From positions 1 through 64,000 of the forward strand of contig JAFQZK010000035.1 in assembly GCA_017405965.1 (NCBI GenBank): 64,000 nucleotides of DNA. The letters are read 5' to 3'. The position numbers and the translations under genes are program-made. This stretch comes from Muribaculaceae bacterium (GTDB taxonomy: Bacteria > Bacteroidota > Bacteroidia > Bacteroidales > Muribaculaceae). The notes under the pieces are model-generated. The model had not been told where the DNA came from, searched no databases, and saw nothing but the letters and a program-made list of their open reading frames with translations. Below, in pieces: positions 8,224 to 16,692 of the stretch (the stretch's first letter is position 1; each line of letters opens with the position of its first letter).

Positions 8224-8556
8224 ATGAAAAAATTAGTTTTATTGCTCGCGATATTTGCTGCTCTGTTCGTGACATCGTGTGTCAAGGAATCGCAGCAGCC
8301 CCCTCAAGACAACGTGCTCGAGGATACCGACACCGTGCAGGTCGATTCGGCTGTGCTCGTGTCAGGAGTTGCCATCGACGGCGCCATGAACAGTATCTTC
8401 CTCAAGGTCGGTGACGACACCGTTCAATTCAACTATCCTGACCTTGACAGCGACCATCGTCAGTCGTGGGAAATGGGCGACTCGGTAACTATCCGTTACT
8501 ATGTCACCGAGAATGGCGACAGCATCACCGACGTCATTAACGAGTCCGATGCTTAG
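8224..8556 (+). CDS. small lipoprotein of unknown function
   Basis: A 110-residue protein with a lipoprotein signal peptide and lipobox VTSC (Cys19 lipidated). The mature part has a Glu/Asp/Thr-rich linker, then about 70 residues that look like a small beta domain (VSGVAIDGAMNSIFLKVGDDTVQFNYPDL...DSVTIRYYVTENGDSITDVI). Similar small beta-domain lipoproteins are frequent in Bacteroidales; no function is known to me. Preceded by a clear promoter and followed immediately by tRNA-Gly. Confidence 0.75.
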   Translation: MKKLVLLLAIFAALFVTSCVKESQQPPQDNVLEDTDTVQVDSAVLVSGVAIDGAMNSIFLKVGDDTVQFNYPDLDSDHRQSWEMGDSVTIRYYVTENGDSITDVINESDA

Positions 8557-8585
8557 TGCGAAATATTGCTGATTTTCAGCAAATT

Positions 8586-8658
8586 GCGGTAGTAGCTCAG
8601 TTGGTAGAGCATCAGCTTCCCAAGCTGAGGGCCGCGGGTTCGAGTCCCGTTTACCGCT
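8586..8658 (+). tRNA. tRNA-Gly (anticodon CCC)
   Basis: A 73-base cloverleaf: acceptor GCGGTAG with TTACCGC (one G-U pair), D-arm GCTC..GAGC, anticodon stem TCAGC/GCTGA around loop TTCCCAA (anticodon CCC, reading GGG), T-arm GCGGG TTCGAGT CCCGT. The 3' CCA is not encoded. An antisense open frame across it is a typical artefact. Confidence 0.95.
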
Positions 8659-8674
8659 CATTATTGGGTGTTGT

Positions 8675-8705
8675 CAGGCAAGATGACTTTGCGTTGTCTT
8701 GCCTG
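8675..8705 (+). terminator. hairpin after tRNA-Gly
   Basis: CAGGCAAGA (8675-8683) pairs with TCTTGCCTG (8697-8705); only a modest T-rich stretch follows. It lies just before the dGTPase promoter. Confidence 0.5.
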
Positions 8706-8744
8706 TTTGCTTTGATGTGAATAGGGGCTGATGTGAGGCTGAAT

Positions 8745-8775
8745 TTTGTCTATTCGTCAGAAAGGATTATCTTTG
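8745..8775 (+). promoter_or_regulatory. promoter of dgt that fixes its start
   Basis: TTTG at 8745-8748, 19-base spacer, TATCTTTG at 8768-8775. Transcription would begin near 8783, which excludes the in-frame TTG at 8746 as the start and leaves ATG codons at 8791, 8794, 8800 and 8809. Confidence 0.75.
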
Positions 8776-8790
8776 TGGGATAATTTAACG

Positions 8791-10131
8791 ATGATGCCTA
8801 TGCAACGAATGAATTGGAATCGTCTCATCTGTGACAAGCGGTTGGGGCTGGAACATTATCACGACGAGAAGGGTGGGGTGCGCAGCGACTTTGAGCGCGA
8901 CTACGACCGCCTGGTGTTCTCGTCACCCTTCCGCCGATTGCAGAACAAGACACAGGTGTTTCCGCTGCCCGACAGCATCTTTGTGCACAACCGCCTGACG
9001 CACAGCCTTGAGGTGTCGAGCGTCGGCAAGTCGATGGCCCGCGAGGTGGTCATCCGCTTGATGCCGCGGTATGCCGGCGAGCCGTGGGCCGAGAAATTGC
9101 GCGACATCGGCGAGATTGTCGCTGCCGCTTGTCTGGCCCATGACCTGGGCAATCCTCCCTTCGGCCACTCGGGCGAGAAGACCATCGGAGCCTATTTCAG
9201 CGAGGGCAAGGGACTGGAATTCAAGGACAAATTCACGGTGGAGCAATGGAACGACCTCATCCACTTCGAGGGCAACGCCAACTCGTTGCGCACGCTGGTG
9301 CACCAGTTCAAAGGCCGGCGTCCGGGCGGCTTCGCCATGACCTATTCGACACTGGCCTCGATCGTGAAATACCCTTATTCATCGATGCATGCCGGCAAGA
9401 ATGGCAAATTCGGTTTCTTCACTACCGAGAAGGACATCTTCAAGCGCATTGCCGATGAGCTGGGGTTGATCCTGCTTGACGAGGATCGCTACTGCCGTCA
9501 TCCGCTCGTCTATATTGTCGAGGCGGCCGACGACATCTGCTACCAGATCATGGACATCGAGGACGGACATAAGCTTAAGATCATCGGCACCGACGAGACC
9601 ATCGACCTCTTGCTGGGATTCTTTACCCGGGAGCGCCAGGACCACCTGCGCCAGCACATGGCACGGGTCGCCGACCCCAACGAGAAGATCGCTTATCTGC
9701 GCTCGTGCATTGTGGGTCTGCTGGTCGAGCAGTGTGCTGCCGCCTTTGTTGACCACGAGGATGAAATAATGGAGGGGCGTTTCCATGACAGCCTCATCGA
9801 CTGCATCGACCCGCTGGCTGCCGGAGCCTATCAGGCGTGCAGCGAGTTGGCTCAGCAGCGCCTTTACCGTGCCGGCTATGTCGTTGACGTGGACCTGGCG
9901 GGTAACCGCATCATCAACCTGCTGCTCGAGAAGCTCATCGAGGCGGTGATGCACCCCGAGCGCAACTACTCGCAGCTGCTGATGAACAAGTTCCCGCAGC
10001 AGTATGACGTGCATGCGCCCACGCTCTTCGAGCAGGTGCAGGCCGTGCTCGACCACATCAGCGCGATGACCGACGTGTATGCCCTCAATCTTTATCGCCA
10101 GCTCGACGGCATTTCCCTGCCCACGGTATAA
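8791..10131 (+). CDS. dgt: deoxyguanosinetriphosphate triphosphohydrolase
   Basis: About 446 residues; hydrolyses dGTP (and often other dNTPs) to the nucleoside and triphosphate, affecting dNTP pools and sometimes phage resistance. HD-superfamily metal ligands are visible: His in RLTHSLEVSSVGK, the HD pair in AACLAHDLGNPPFGHSGEK, and a distal Asp in IVEAADDICYQIMDIED. FSSPFRRLQNKTQVFPL near the N-terminus is the typical dGTPase signature. The start is set by the promoter at 8745-8775; MMPMQRMNWNRLI at 8791 or MNWNRLI at 8809 are possible. It is a single-gene unit, converging on the GH92 gene. Confidence 0.92.
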   Translation: MMPMQRMNWNRLICDKRLGLEHYHDEKGGVRSDFERDYDRLVFSSPFRRLQNKTQVFPLPDSIFVHNRLTHSLEVSSVGKSMAREVVIRLMPRYAGEPWAEKLRDIGEIVAAACLAHDLGNPPFGHSGEKTIGAYFSEGKGLEFKDKFTVEQWNDLIHFEGNANSLRTLVHQFKGRRPGGFAMTYSTLASIVKYPYSSMHAGKNGKFGFFTTEKDIFKRIADELGLILLDEDRYCRHPLVYIVEAADDICYQIMDIEDGHKLKIIGTDETIDLLLGFFTRERQDHLRQHMARVADPNEKIAYLRSCIVGLLVEQCAAAFVDHEDEIMEGRFHDSLIDCIDPLAAGAYQACSELAQQRLYRAGYVVDVDLAGNRIINLLLEKLIEAVMHPERNYSQLLMNKFPQQYDVHAPTLFEQVQAVLDHISAMTDVYALNLYRQLDGISLPTV

Positions 10132-10152
10132 AAAACTAAAGATTACTAAGGC

Positions 10153-12381
10153 CTAGGGACGCTTCTCACTCATGACAAATTCCAGCGTTCCACCCGCCAT
10201 GATGTCTTGATGCCTGAGTTTGAAACCCTGTAGCCGCTTGCCGTTGAGGCGGATTTCCTTGACGTAGATACCCTTGTCACCCTTGCGGATGATGGTAAAT
10301 TCCTTGTCACCAGCCAGGTGCAGCGTGGCACGCTGGAACAATGGCGTACCGGTGACATATTCGGCAGCGCCCGCATTGAAGGGATAGAAGCCTAATGCCG
10401 AGAAAATGTACCAGGCCGACATCTGTCCGCAGTCATCGTTGCCCGCATAGCCTGCCGGAGTGGCATTATAGAATTCGGAGCGCACTTGGTTGACCAGTTC
10501 TTGAGTGCGCCAGGGGCGATCGACGAAGTTGTAGAAATAGACGGTGTGGTGGCTGGGTTCGTTGCCGTGGGCATACTGGCCGATAAACGCCGAGGCATTG
10601 CCGTTAGTCTCACGATTGACGGTGGTGAGGCTGAAATTTTCATCTAATTTCTTAAGAAATGCTTTCTTACCACCCATGAGCTCGATGAATTGTTCGGGTG
10701 CATGAGGCACAAACCACAGGTATTGCCAGGCGTTCCCCTCAATGAAGCTGTTGTCCTCATAGCTGAGCGGGTCAAATGGCTCGGCCCATTGTCCCTTGTC
10801 GTCACGTGCTCTGAAGAACCCCGTTTTTTCATCATACAGGTTTTTATAGTTAGTCGCCCTCTGGGCAAAGTGATCATAGTCGTCTTTGTGTCCCAGACGC
10901 GCGGCAACGGCAGCGACGCACCAGTCGTCAAACGCCTGCTCCAGTGTGATGGAAACCGAAGATCCTTGCTTGTTGCAGGGCATGTAGCACAGTGCTTCCC
11001 ACAGGTCAAACGGCGAGTTGGTGTGCGGCCTTGTGCTGCTCTCGACCATTGCTCGATAGGCTTTCTCAACATCGATGCCGGGAAGGTCGGCAAGAATGGC
11101 GTCGGCGATGACCGGGATGGCATGGTTGCCTATCATGCAGTAGTTCTCTTGTCCCCACAGGTCCCAGATGGGCAGGTAGCCATAGGTGTCGTGATGGCGC
11201 ACCATGTCGTTGACAAACTGTGCCGCCAGGTCGGGTTTGAGCAAGAGGTAAAGCGGATGCGCGGCGCGGAAGGTATCCCACAGCGAGAATGTGGAGTGGT
11301 AACTCTGGCCCTTGGGCATCTGGCGTATCTCGTAGTTGGTGTCCATGTATCGGCCATCGACATCGCTCATGGTGTTGGGCTGCAACAACACGTGGTAGAG
11401 TCCGGTGTAGAAGATCTGCTTTTGCTCATCCGTGCCGTCAATATCGATGCATGACAGCTGCCGCTGCCACTCGTCGTGGGCTTGACTGACATATCGGTCA
11501 AAATCCCAGCCCGGGGCTTCGGCAGCGAGGTTGCGACGTGCGCCGTCGATATCGACCGCCGAGAGGGCGACCTTGACCGTCAATCGGCTGTCACCGGCCG
11601 TGTCAAACGACAGGGCGCAGCGCAGCGTGCGTCCGTTGATGACCGTTGCATCACCCACTGTGCGCGTGCCGTCCATGAGCAGGTGCCCGGTGATGGGACG
11701 GGAAAACTCGGCACGGAAATAGACTTTGCGCAGCTTGGCCCAGCCGGTGATGACGCGGTAGCCTTCCACCGTGTGGTCATCGACAAGGCGGAGCTGGGCT
11801 TGGATGATGTCATAACTGCGGCGCCCGCTATAATAGGCTTGGCCGCGAAAGGTGGAGTGGTCGAGGTCAAGAATGACCTGTTGCGGCTTCCCTTGGGTGA
11901 AAGTATAGCGGTGGATGCCAGCACGGGTAGTGGCGCTGAGCTCGGCTTTTACTCCGCTTTCCCGAAGTACAACCATATAGTATCCTGGGGATGCCGCTTC
12001 TTGCTCGTGTGAAAAAGTCTGCCCGAAGTTGCCTGTCGCCAGATACTCAGGAGTCACATTCCAGGTCACTGGCATGAGCGAGATGTCAAACAGGTCGGTA
12101 CAGCCCGTGCCGCTCAAGTGGGTGTGGGAGATGGCGTAGATGCTGTCGCGGTTGTAATCATAGCCTGAGCAGGGATCCCAAGTCACCATCTGTTCGGTGT
12201 CGGGACTCACCTGCACCATTCCCTGTGGCATTGTGGCTCCGGGGAACGTGCTGCCGCTCAAGGCGCCGGTGTCATCGGTCTGCGTGCCGATAAACGGATT
12301 GACATATTGGGTGTAATCGGTTGTGGTGGCTTGGAGCAGCAATGTGCTCCACAGGGCTAAGAGTAGGATAGTCTGTTTCAT
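10153..12381 (-). CDS. GH92 family alpha-mannosidase
   Basis: A 742-residue secreted or periplasmic glycoside hydrolase (signal peptide, residues 1-19). It matches GH92, calcium-dependent exo-acting alpha-mannosidases (often alpha-1,2) used by gut Bacteroidetes on N-glycans and yeast mannan. Family blocks: YVNPFIGTQ near the start, FPGATMPQGMVQVSPDT, YAISHTHLSGTGC, YLPIWDLWGQENYCMIGNHA in the catalytic barrel, EGNAWQYLWFVPHA, GNEPSHHTVYFYNF and AGNDDCGQMSAWYIFSALGFYP. There is no SusC/SusD pair nearby, so this is an orphan enzyme rather than part of a visible utilisation locus. The exact linkage cleaved is not predictable from sequence alone. Confidence 0.92.
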   Translation of the reverse strand: MKQTILLLALWSTLLLQATTTDYTQYVNPFIGTQTDDTGALSGSTFPGATMPQGMVQVSPDTEQMVTWDPCSGYDYNRDSIYAISHTHLSGTGCTDLFDISLMPVTWNVTPEYLATGNFGQTFSHEQEAASPGYYMVVLRESGVKAELSATTRAGIHRYTFTQGKPQQVILDLDHSTFRGQAYYSGRRSYDIIQAQLRLVDDHTVEGYRVITGWAKLRKVYFRAEFSRPITGHLLMDGTRTVGDATVINGRTLRCALSFDTAGDSRLTVKVALSAVDIDGARRNLAAEAPGWDFDRYVSQAHDEWQRQLSCIDIDGTDEQKQIFYTGLYHVLLQPNTMSDVDGRYMDTNYEIRQMPKGQSYHSTFSLWDTFRAAHPLYLLLKPDLAAQFVNDMVRHHDTYGYLPIWDLWGQENYCMIGNHAIPVIADAILADLPGIDVEKAYRAMVESSTRPHTNSPFDLWEALCYMPCNKQGSSVSITLEQAFDDWCVAAVAARLGHKDDYDHFAQRATNYKNLYDEKTGFFRARDDKGQWAEPFDPLSYEDNSFIEGNAWQYLWFVPHAPEQFIELMGGKKAFLKKLDENFSLTTVNRETNGNASAFIGQYAHGNEPSHHTVYFYNFVDRPWRTQELVNQVRSEFYNATPAGYAGNDDCGQMSAWYIFSALGFYPFNAGAAEYVTGTPLFQRATLHLAGDKEFTIIRKGDKGIYVKEIRLNGKRLQGFKLRHQDIMAGGTLEFVMSEKRP

Positions 12382-12487
12382 ATAGATAGCGTAGCAGTTG
12401 GATTATCACATTTGGATAAATTTGGCTGCGCCTCAGCAATTGAGCGTGCACTCTCATTGCGTTCGGCTTGCACAAATTTTGTGGTGA

Positions 12488-12495
12488 CAAAATTA
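12488..12495 (-). promoter_or_regulatory. likely -7 box for GH92 gene
   Basis: CAAAATTA on the plus strand reads TAATTTTG on the minus strand, about 105 bases upstream of the GH92 start. The transcript leader would include the palindromic motifs at 12411-12475. No clear -33 box. Confidence 0.45.
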
Positions 12496-12591
12496 AAAAA
12501 AATTAGTGCAAGTCGAATACAGAACAAAAGAATTCATTCTTTTTTATGTTGAGACGCTGCCGAATTTATCCAAAAATCGCAGTTTTTTTAG

Positions 12592-12599
12592 TAATTTTG
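12592..12599 (+). promoter_or_regulatory. -7 box for hflX
   Basis: TAATTTTG at 12592-12599; transcription would start near 12607 and the leader would carry one copy of the repeat at 12646-12673 before ATG 12691. The -33 region is not convincing. Confidence 0.55.
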
Positions 12600-12690
12600 C
12601 ACCAATATTTGTTAAAGCCGAATACCATAAAGTTCACTTTAATGGTTGAGGCGCCGCCAAGTTTATCCAAAAAATAAAAAATGTGACTCT

Positions 12691-13935
12691 ATGGGACTCA
12701 TTGACGATAGCAAACGCATCAACGAAATAGACCAGCAACAGGAACGCGCCATCCTCGTGGGACTGATTACTCCCCAACAAGGCGAAGCCAAAGCCAAGGA
12801 GTATCTTGACGAACTCGAGTTCCTGGCCGAGACGGCAGGCGCAGTCACCGTGCACACCTTCCTGCAGCGCTGCGACGGACCCAACAGCACCTCCTATGTA
12901 GGCAAGGGCAAACTCGAGGAAATCGTCGCCTATGTCGAGCAAAACAATATCAACCTGGTCATCTTCGACGACGACCTCACACCCAAGCAGGTCGCTTTCA
13001 TCGAGAAGGCCGTCCAGGTCAAGACGCTCGACCGCACAAGCCTTATCCTTGACATTTTTGCCAAGCGCGCACAGACCGCCAGCGCCAAGATGCAGGTCGA
13101 ACTCGCCCAATACCAGTACCTGTTGCCGCGATTGGCTGGTATGTGGACTCACTTGGAACGTCAGCGAGGCGGTATCGGTCTGCGCGGCCCCGGTGAGACT
13201 CAGATCGAGACCGACCGCCGTATCGTAAAGACCAAAATCGCCTTGCTCAAGCAGAAACTCCAACAGCTTGACAAGCAGATGGTCACTCAGCGCAAGAACC
13301 GTGGCAAGCTCACCCGCATCGCTCTCGTGGGCTACACCAATGTGGGCAAATCCACCTTGATGAACGTGCTGAGCAAGAGCGAGGTGTTTGCCGAGAATAA
13401 GCTCTTCGCCACCCTCGACACCACAGTGCGCAAGGTGGTGATCTCTAACTTGCCTTTCCTGTTGACCGATACAGTCGGATTCATCCGCAAGTTGCCCACC
13501 CACCTGGTGGAATCCTTCAAGAGCACCCTCGACGAGGTGCGCGACAGCGATATCCTCGTCCACGTCGTTGATATTTCCCACCCCCAGTTCGAGGAGCAGA
13601 TCGAGGTGGTGAACCGCACCCTGCAAGAGGTGTGTGACGCGGGCGACAAGGAGATGATCATGGTGTTCAACAAGATTGACCAGTTCACCCATGTCCCCAA
13701 GGACGAGGACGACCTCACACCGCGCTTGCGCGAGAACATCCCTCTCGAGGAACTGGAGGAAACCTGGATGGCACGCATGGGCGAGAACTGCGTCTTTATC
13801 AGCGCCAAGAAGCAGCAGAACATCGACGGCCTCAAGAAGTTGCTCTACAACAAGGCCAAAGCCGTCCACACCGCCCGCTTCCCCTACAATGACTTCCTCT
13901 TCCAGACCTACGACGACCTCACCGAGGACGAATAA
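12691..13935 (+). CDS. hflX: GTPase HflX (ribosome-associated)
   Basis: 414 residues. HflX binds the 50S subunit and splits or rescues stalled ribosomes. The N-terminal HflX domain (about 1-185) includes TSYVGKGKLEEI and the loop LAGMWTHLERQRGGIGLRGPGE; the G domain (about 205-400) carries P-loop GYTNVGKST, DTVGF for G3 and NKID for G4. A TTG at 12646 is in frame, but it lies inside a repeat copy and the ATG at 12691 gives the normal N-terminus (MGLIDDSKRINEIDQQ...AILVGL). Single gene with its own promoter. Confidence 0.95.
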   Translation: MGLIDDSKRINEIDQQQERAILVGLITPQQGEAKAKEYLDELEFLAETAGAVTVHTFLQRCDGPNSTSYVGKGKLEEIVAYVEQNNINLVIFDDDLTPKQVAFIEKAVQVKTLDRTSLILDIFAKRAQTASAKMQVELAQYQYLLPRLAGMWTHLERQRGGIGLRGPGETQIETDRRIVKTKIALLKQKLQQLDKQMVTQRKNRGKLTRIALVGYTNVGKSTLMNVLSKSEVFAENKLFATLDTTVRKVVISNLPFLLTDTVGFIRKLPTHLVESFKSTLDEVRDSDILVHVVDISHPQFEEQIEVVNRTLQEVCDAGDKEMIMVFNKIDQFTHVPKDEDDLTPRLRENIPLEELEETWMARMGENCVFISAKKQQNIDGLKKLLYNKAKAVHTARFPYNDFLFQTYDDLTEDE

Positions 13936-13997
13936 TGAATCTTATTTAGGGCTAGGGCCTTTCAGTAATTCTGTTTACTAATACCATTGTTAATGTT

Positions 13998-16046
13998 ATG
14001 ATAATAAGTAACTGGTTCTTGAGAGTTTTTATAGCGCTCAACTTTATCGTTGCGTCATTAAATGTGTGGGCAGCCAATGTCGGGGCCGATGACGCTCACA
14101 ACAAGGCGTTGCAGTTCCTGAATAATCGTCAGGGACGCATCATGTCTTCTGGTCCTCGACAACTGACGCTTGTACATTCCGAGAGATCCAATGCCGATGC
14201 ACGCCTAGCCGATTACTATGTGTTCAATGCCGATGACGGCAGCGCGTTTGTAATCGTGGCCGGTGATGACCGCGCTGTTGACGTACTGGCCTATGGTTCT
14301 CGTGCCATCGACATGAATGATGTGCCTTGCAACATGCAATGGATGCTGAAGCATTACAAGCAGCAGATGGACTACTTGCGCACTCATCCCGATATGGGCC
14401 TGAAGACAGCAGCCAGGCAGAACTCCCTAGTGGTGTCTCCGCTCGTCTCGTGCACATGGAACCAGCGTTCGCCCTTCTACAACCAGTGCCCCACCAGCGG
14501 CACTCAGCATTGCCTGACGGGATGTGTGGCCACGGCGATGGCTCAGGTGATGTACTACTGGAAATATCCCGAATCGGCTCCCCCATTGGATGGCTATACC
14601 TCGGAGATCAACGGTATCACAGTCGGGGCTTTGTCCGGTGGTGCATTTGATTGGGACAATATGCTTGACGTGTATCCCACCAATGCCACCACCGAGCAGA
14701 AGAATGCGGTGGCGATGCTCATGCGCTATTGCGGACAAGCCTGTTACATGGCTTATGGCACCAGCGGAAGCGGCGCCTATAGCGATGATGAGTTGGAAGG
14801 CATGAAGACATTTGGCTACAACGAGGCCGCATTGCTGCTCGACCGTGACGATTATTCGGCCGACGAGTGGGCTGCTATGATTGAGGAACAACTCGCTGCC
14901 GGTTGCCCCATTCTGTATGGTGGCGTGGACGCCTACAAGAATGCGGGGCATGCCTTTGTCGTGGATGGCTGCGGTGGCGGCATGTATCATATCAACTGGG
15001 GGTGGAGCGGATCAGGCGACGGCTATTTTATGCTCGATGCTTTCACCACGATGAATCTCATCTATTCCAGTGGGCAGCAGATGCTGTATCAGGTGTACCC
15101 GACGGGGTACTTCTATGACAAGCATGCCGCGTTCTTGGAACAGGCGACCAATGTCAACTCAACCTCGTTCACTGCATCGTGGTCCGATGCCACGCCCGGC
15201 GACTGGGTAACCGATTACACGCTCTATGTCCAACCCTATGACCCCACGGCCCATGAAGTAGTGCTCAATGAGACCTTTGCGGCGATTGATGTCAATATAG
15301 ATGCTACTACAGCACTGTCGGCCAGCAAAGTAGGCAATTATTGCGACAATCCTGGCTGGACGGGTAATTTCGTCTATCTGGGTGCCGGAGGATGCTTTAT
15401 TGTCGGTGGACAGAAGTATGTGGGCTCCCTGACAACACCGGCGCTGCAGGCTGGAGCCGACGGCAAGATTACCCTCAGGTTCAATGCCCGCTATTTTGGT
15501 ACCGACAACAGCGTAGCCCTCGTGACCTGTGGCGACACGCAATTGAGCATCCCGTTGGCACGCATGGCAACAGATTACACCGTGGTGTTTGAGAATGTCG
15601 AGGATGGGGCCAAGGTGACCTTTGGCTGCACCGGCAGGGCATCGCGGTTCTATCTCGACGATGTGGTGGTGACGACTGGCGATGACCGAGACCCGGTAGA
15701 TGCCGGATTTCTCGTTATCCCAGATATCACGACCAAGGATTACACAGTGACGGGACTGGAAACAGGGATGACCTACAGGTACCAGCTCGTTACCCGATTT
15801 GCCGACGGCGTGACCAGGAAATCCAATATGCAACTCGTGACCTTGCTCGAGCAACAAGTGCACAGTTTCACGCTGGGCGACGTCAACCATGACAATGACG
15901 TGAATGTGAGCGATGTAGTCTCACTCATTTCCTCGGTGGTGGGCGATCAAAGCAATGTATGTGAAATCTGTGCCGATATCAACGGGGATGGCTCCATTAA
16001 TGTGTCCGATGTGACCGCCCTCATCAATATCATCATGAACCAATAG
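13998..16046 (+). CDS. C10 family cysteine peptidase with dockerin tail
   Basis: A 682-residue secreted protease of the streptopain (C10) family. Layout: signal peptide (1-26), Spi-like propeptide (about 28-140), catalytic domain (about 145-360) with catalytic Cys176 in HCLTGCVATAMAQVMYYW and His318 in NAGHAFVVDGC followed by HINWGWSGSGDGYF. Residues about 375-610 form beta-sandwich regions (fibronectin III-like and a jelly-roll block around GGCFIVGGQKYVGSLTTPAL). Residues about 625-682 form a paired dockerin-like repeat (GDVNHDNDVNVSDVVSLI, ADINGDGSINVSDVTALI). Such enzymes occur in Bacteroides (Bfp proteases) and Prevotella (interpain); the dockerin tail suggests attachment to a surface partner. 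Confidence 0.9.
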   Translation: MIISNWFLRVFIALNFIVASLNVWAANVGADDAHNKALQFLNNRQGRIMSSGPRQLTLVHSERSNADARLADYYVFNADDGSAFVIVAGDDRAVDVLAYGSRAIDMNDVPCNMQWMLKHYKQQMDYLRTHPDMGLKTAARQNSLVVSPLVSCTWNQRSPFYNQCPTSGTQHCLTGCVATAMAQVMYYWKYPESAPPLDGYTSEINGITVGALSGGAFDWDNMLDVYPTNATTEQKNAVAMLMRYCGQACYMAYGTSGSGAYSDDELEGMKTFGYNEAALLLDRDDYSADEWAAMIEEQLAAGCPILYGGVDAYKNAGHAFVVDGCGGGMYHINWGWSGSGDGYFMLDAFTTMNLIYSSGQQMLYQVYPTGYFYDKHAAFLEQATNVNSTSFTASWSDATPGDWVTDYTLYVQPYDPTAHEVVLNETFAAIDVNIDATTALSASKVGNYCDNPGWTGNFVYLGAGGCFIVGGQKYVGSLTTPALQAGADGKITLRFNARYFGTDNSVALVTCGDTQLSIPLARMATDYTVVFENVEDGAKVTFGCTGRASRFYLDDVVVTTGDDRDPVDAGFLVIPDITTKDYTVTGLETGMTYRYQLVTRFADGVTRKSNMQLVTLLEQQVHSFTLGDVNHDNDVNVSDVVSLISSVVGDQSNVCEICADINGDGSINVSDVTALINIIMNQ

Positions 16047-16076
16047 TGTCCGTTATAACGCTAAAAAAATACTGAC

Positions 16077-16613
16077 ATGGCGAACCCGAAAACAAAACAA
16101 GAGTTATTGGCATCCATGGCCGATGCTTATGCCAAATTGTGTGAGCAGATAGCCAAAATGAGCGACGAGGAAAAGGCAGCCTCCTTTGATTTCGCCGCCG
16201 ATCCCAAAAAATGCGGTGTGCGTTGGCAATATGACCGCTGCCTGCGCGACTTACTCATTCACCTCCACGAGTGGCAGGTGCTGATGCGTGAATTTGTGCA
16301 GAATATCCGTGAGGGTCACCCCAAGGATTATCTGCCTGATGAATATCGCCGCAACTACCACGAGATGGACAAGATGCTGGTCGAGAAACACCAGGCAACC
16401 GCGTTGGAAGAATCCCAGCGCCTGCTGCAGCAAACCCATGACGAAATGCTGAGCCTGGCCGACAGTTTCACCGAAGAGGAACTCTTCACCAAAGGCTATT
16501 ACAAGAATACCTACACCACGACGATGGCGGCCTATTTTGTAAGCGTCACCACCAGCCCTTACGGCCAGGCGATGAAACTCCTCAAGACCCACCAGAAGAA
16601 TTGTAGGAAATAA
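16077..16613 (+). CDS. ClbS/DfsB family four-helix bundle protein
   Basis: A 178-residue cytoplasmic protein of the ClbS/DfsB (DUF1706, DinB-like) family. Visible blocks: MANPKTKQELLASMADAYAKL, CLRDLLIHLHEWQVLM, PDEYRRNYHEMDKMLVEKHQATALEESQRLLQQTHDEM and the C-terminal TTMAAYFVSVTTSPYGQAMKLLKTHQK. The family includes ClbS, which protects colibactin producers by hydrolysing the toxin, and DfsB, but most members have no tested function. No colibactin-like genes are present, so it is either a bystander resistance protein or has another substrate. It lies 30 bases after the C10 protease stop. Confidence 0.85.
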   Translation: MANPKTKQELLASMADAYAKLCEQIAKMSDEEKAASFDFAADPKKCGVRWQYDRCLRDLLIHLHEWQVLMREFVQNIREGHPKDYLPDEYRRNYHEMDKMLVEKHQATALEESQRLLQQTHDEMLSLADSFTEEELFTKGYYKNTYTTTMAAYFVSVTTSPYGQAMKLLKTHQKNCRK

Positions 16614-16660
16614 AACGTCACTTATTGGTTGATGAAGGTAGAATGTAAATGCTTAAATCA

Positions 16661-16692
16661 CCTCTAACCTCTAACCTCTAACCTTTAACCTC
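16661..16692. repeat. heptamer repeats CCTCTAA
   Basis: Four tandem 7-base units (three CCTCTAA and one CCTTTAA) plus a partial fifth, ending at the stop codon of the leftward TPR gene. Similar AACCTTT heptamers occur at 208-237. Confidence 0.8.

Larger units (their letters stand above)
12382..12690. repeat. three copies of a GGCGC-GCC-TTTATCC motif between GH92 and hflX
   Basis: A motif of the form TTGAGGCGCnGCCAA followed by TTTATCCAAAA occurs three times: on the minus strand at 12411-12439, and on the plus strand at 12549-12576 and 12646-12673. Between the first two lies a near-palindrome centred on GTGCAC (12437-12459) and TTCGGCTTGCACAA (12462-12475), related to a motif at 48498. The third copy sits within 20 bases of the hflX start. 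No gene is present in this gap. Confidence 0.7.

Noticed and set aside
8362-8661. Minus-strand open frame of 99 codons across tRNA-Gly (begins MSGKRDSNPRPSAWEA)
   Set aside because: This is a well-known artefact of reading antisense to a tRNA, and it also overlaps the lipoprotein gene.
12646-12690. N-terminal extension of HflX from TTG 12646
   Set aside because: The extension is encoded by a copy of an intergenic repeat and is not typical of the family.
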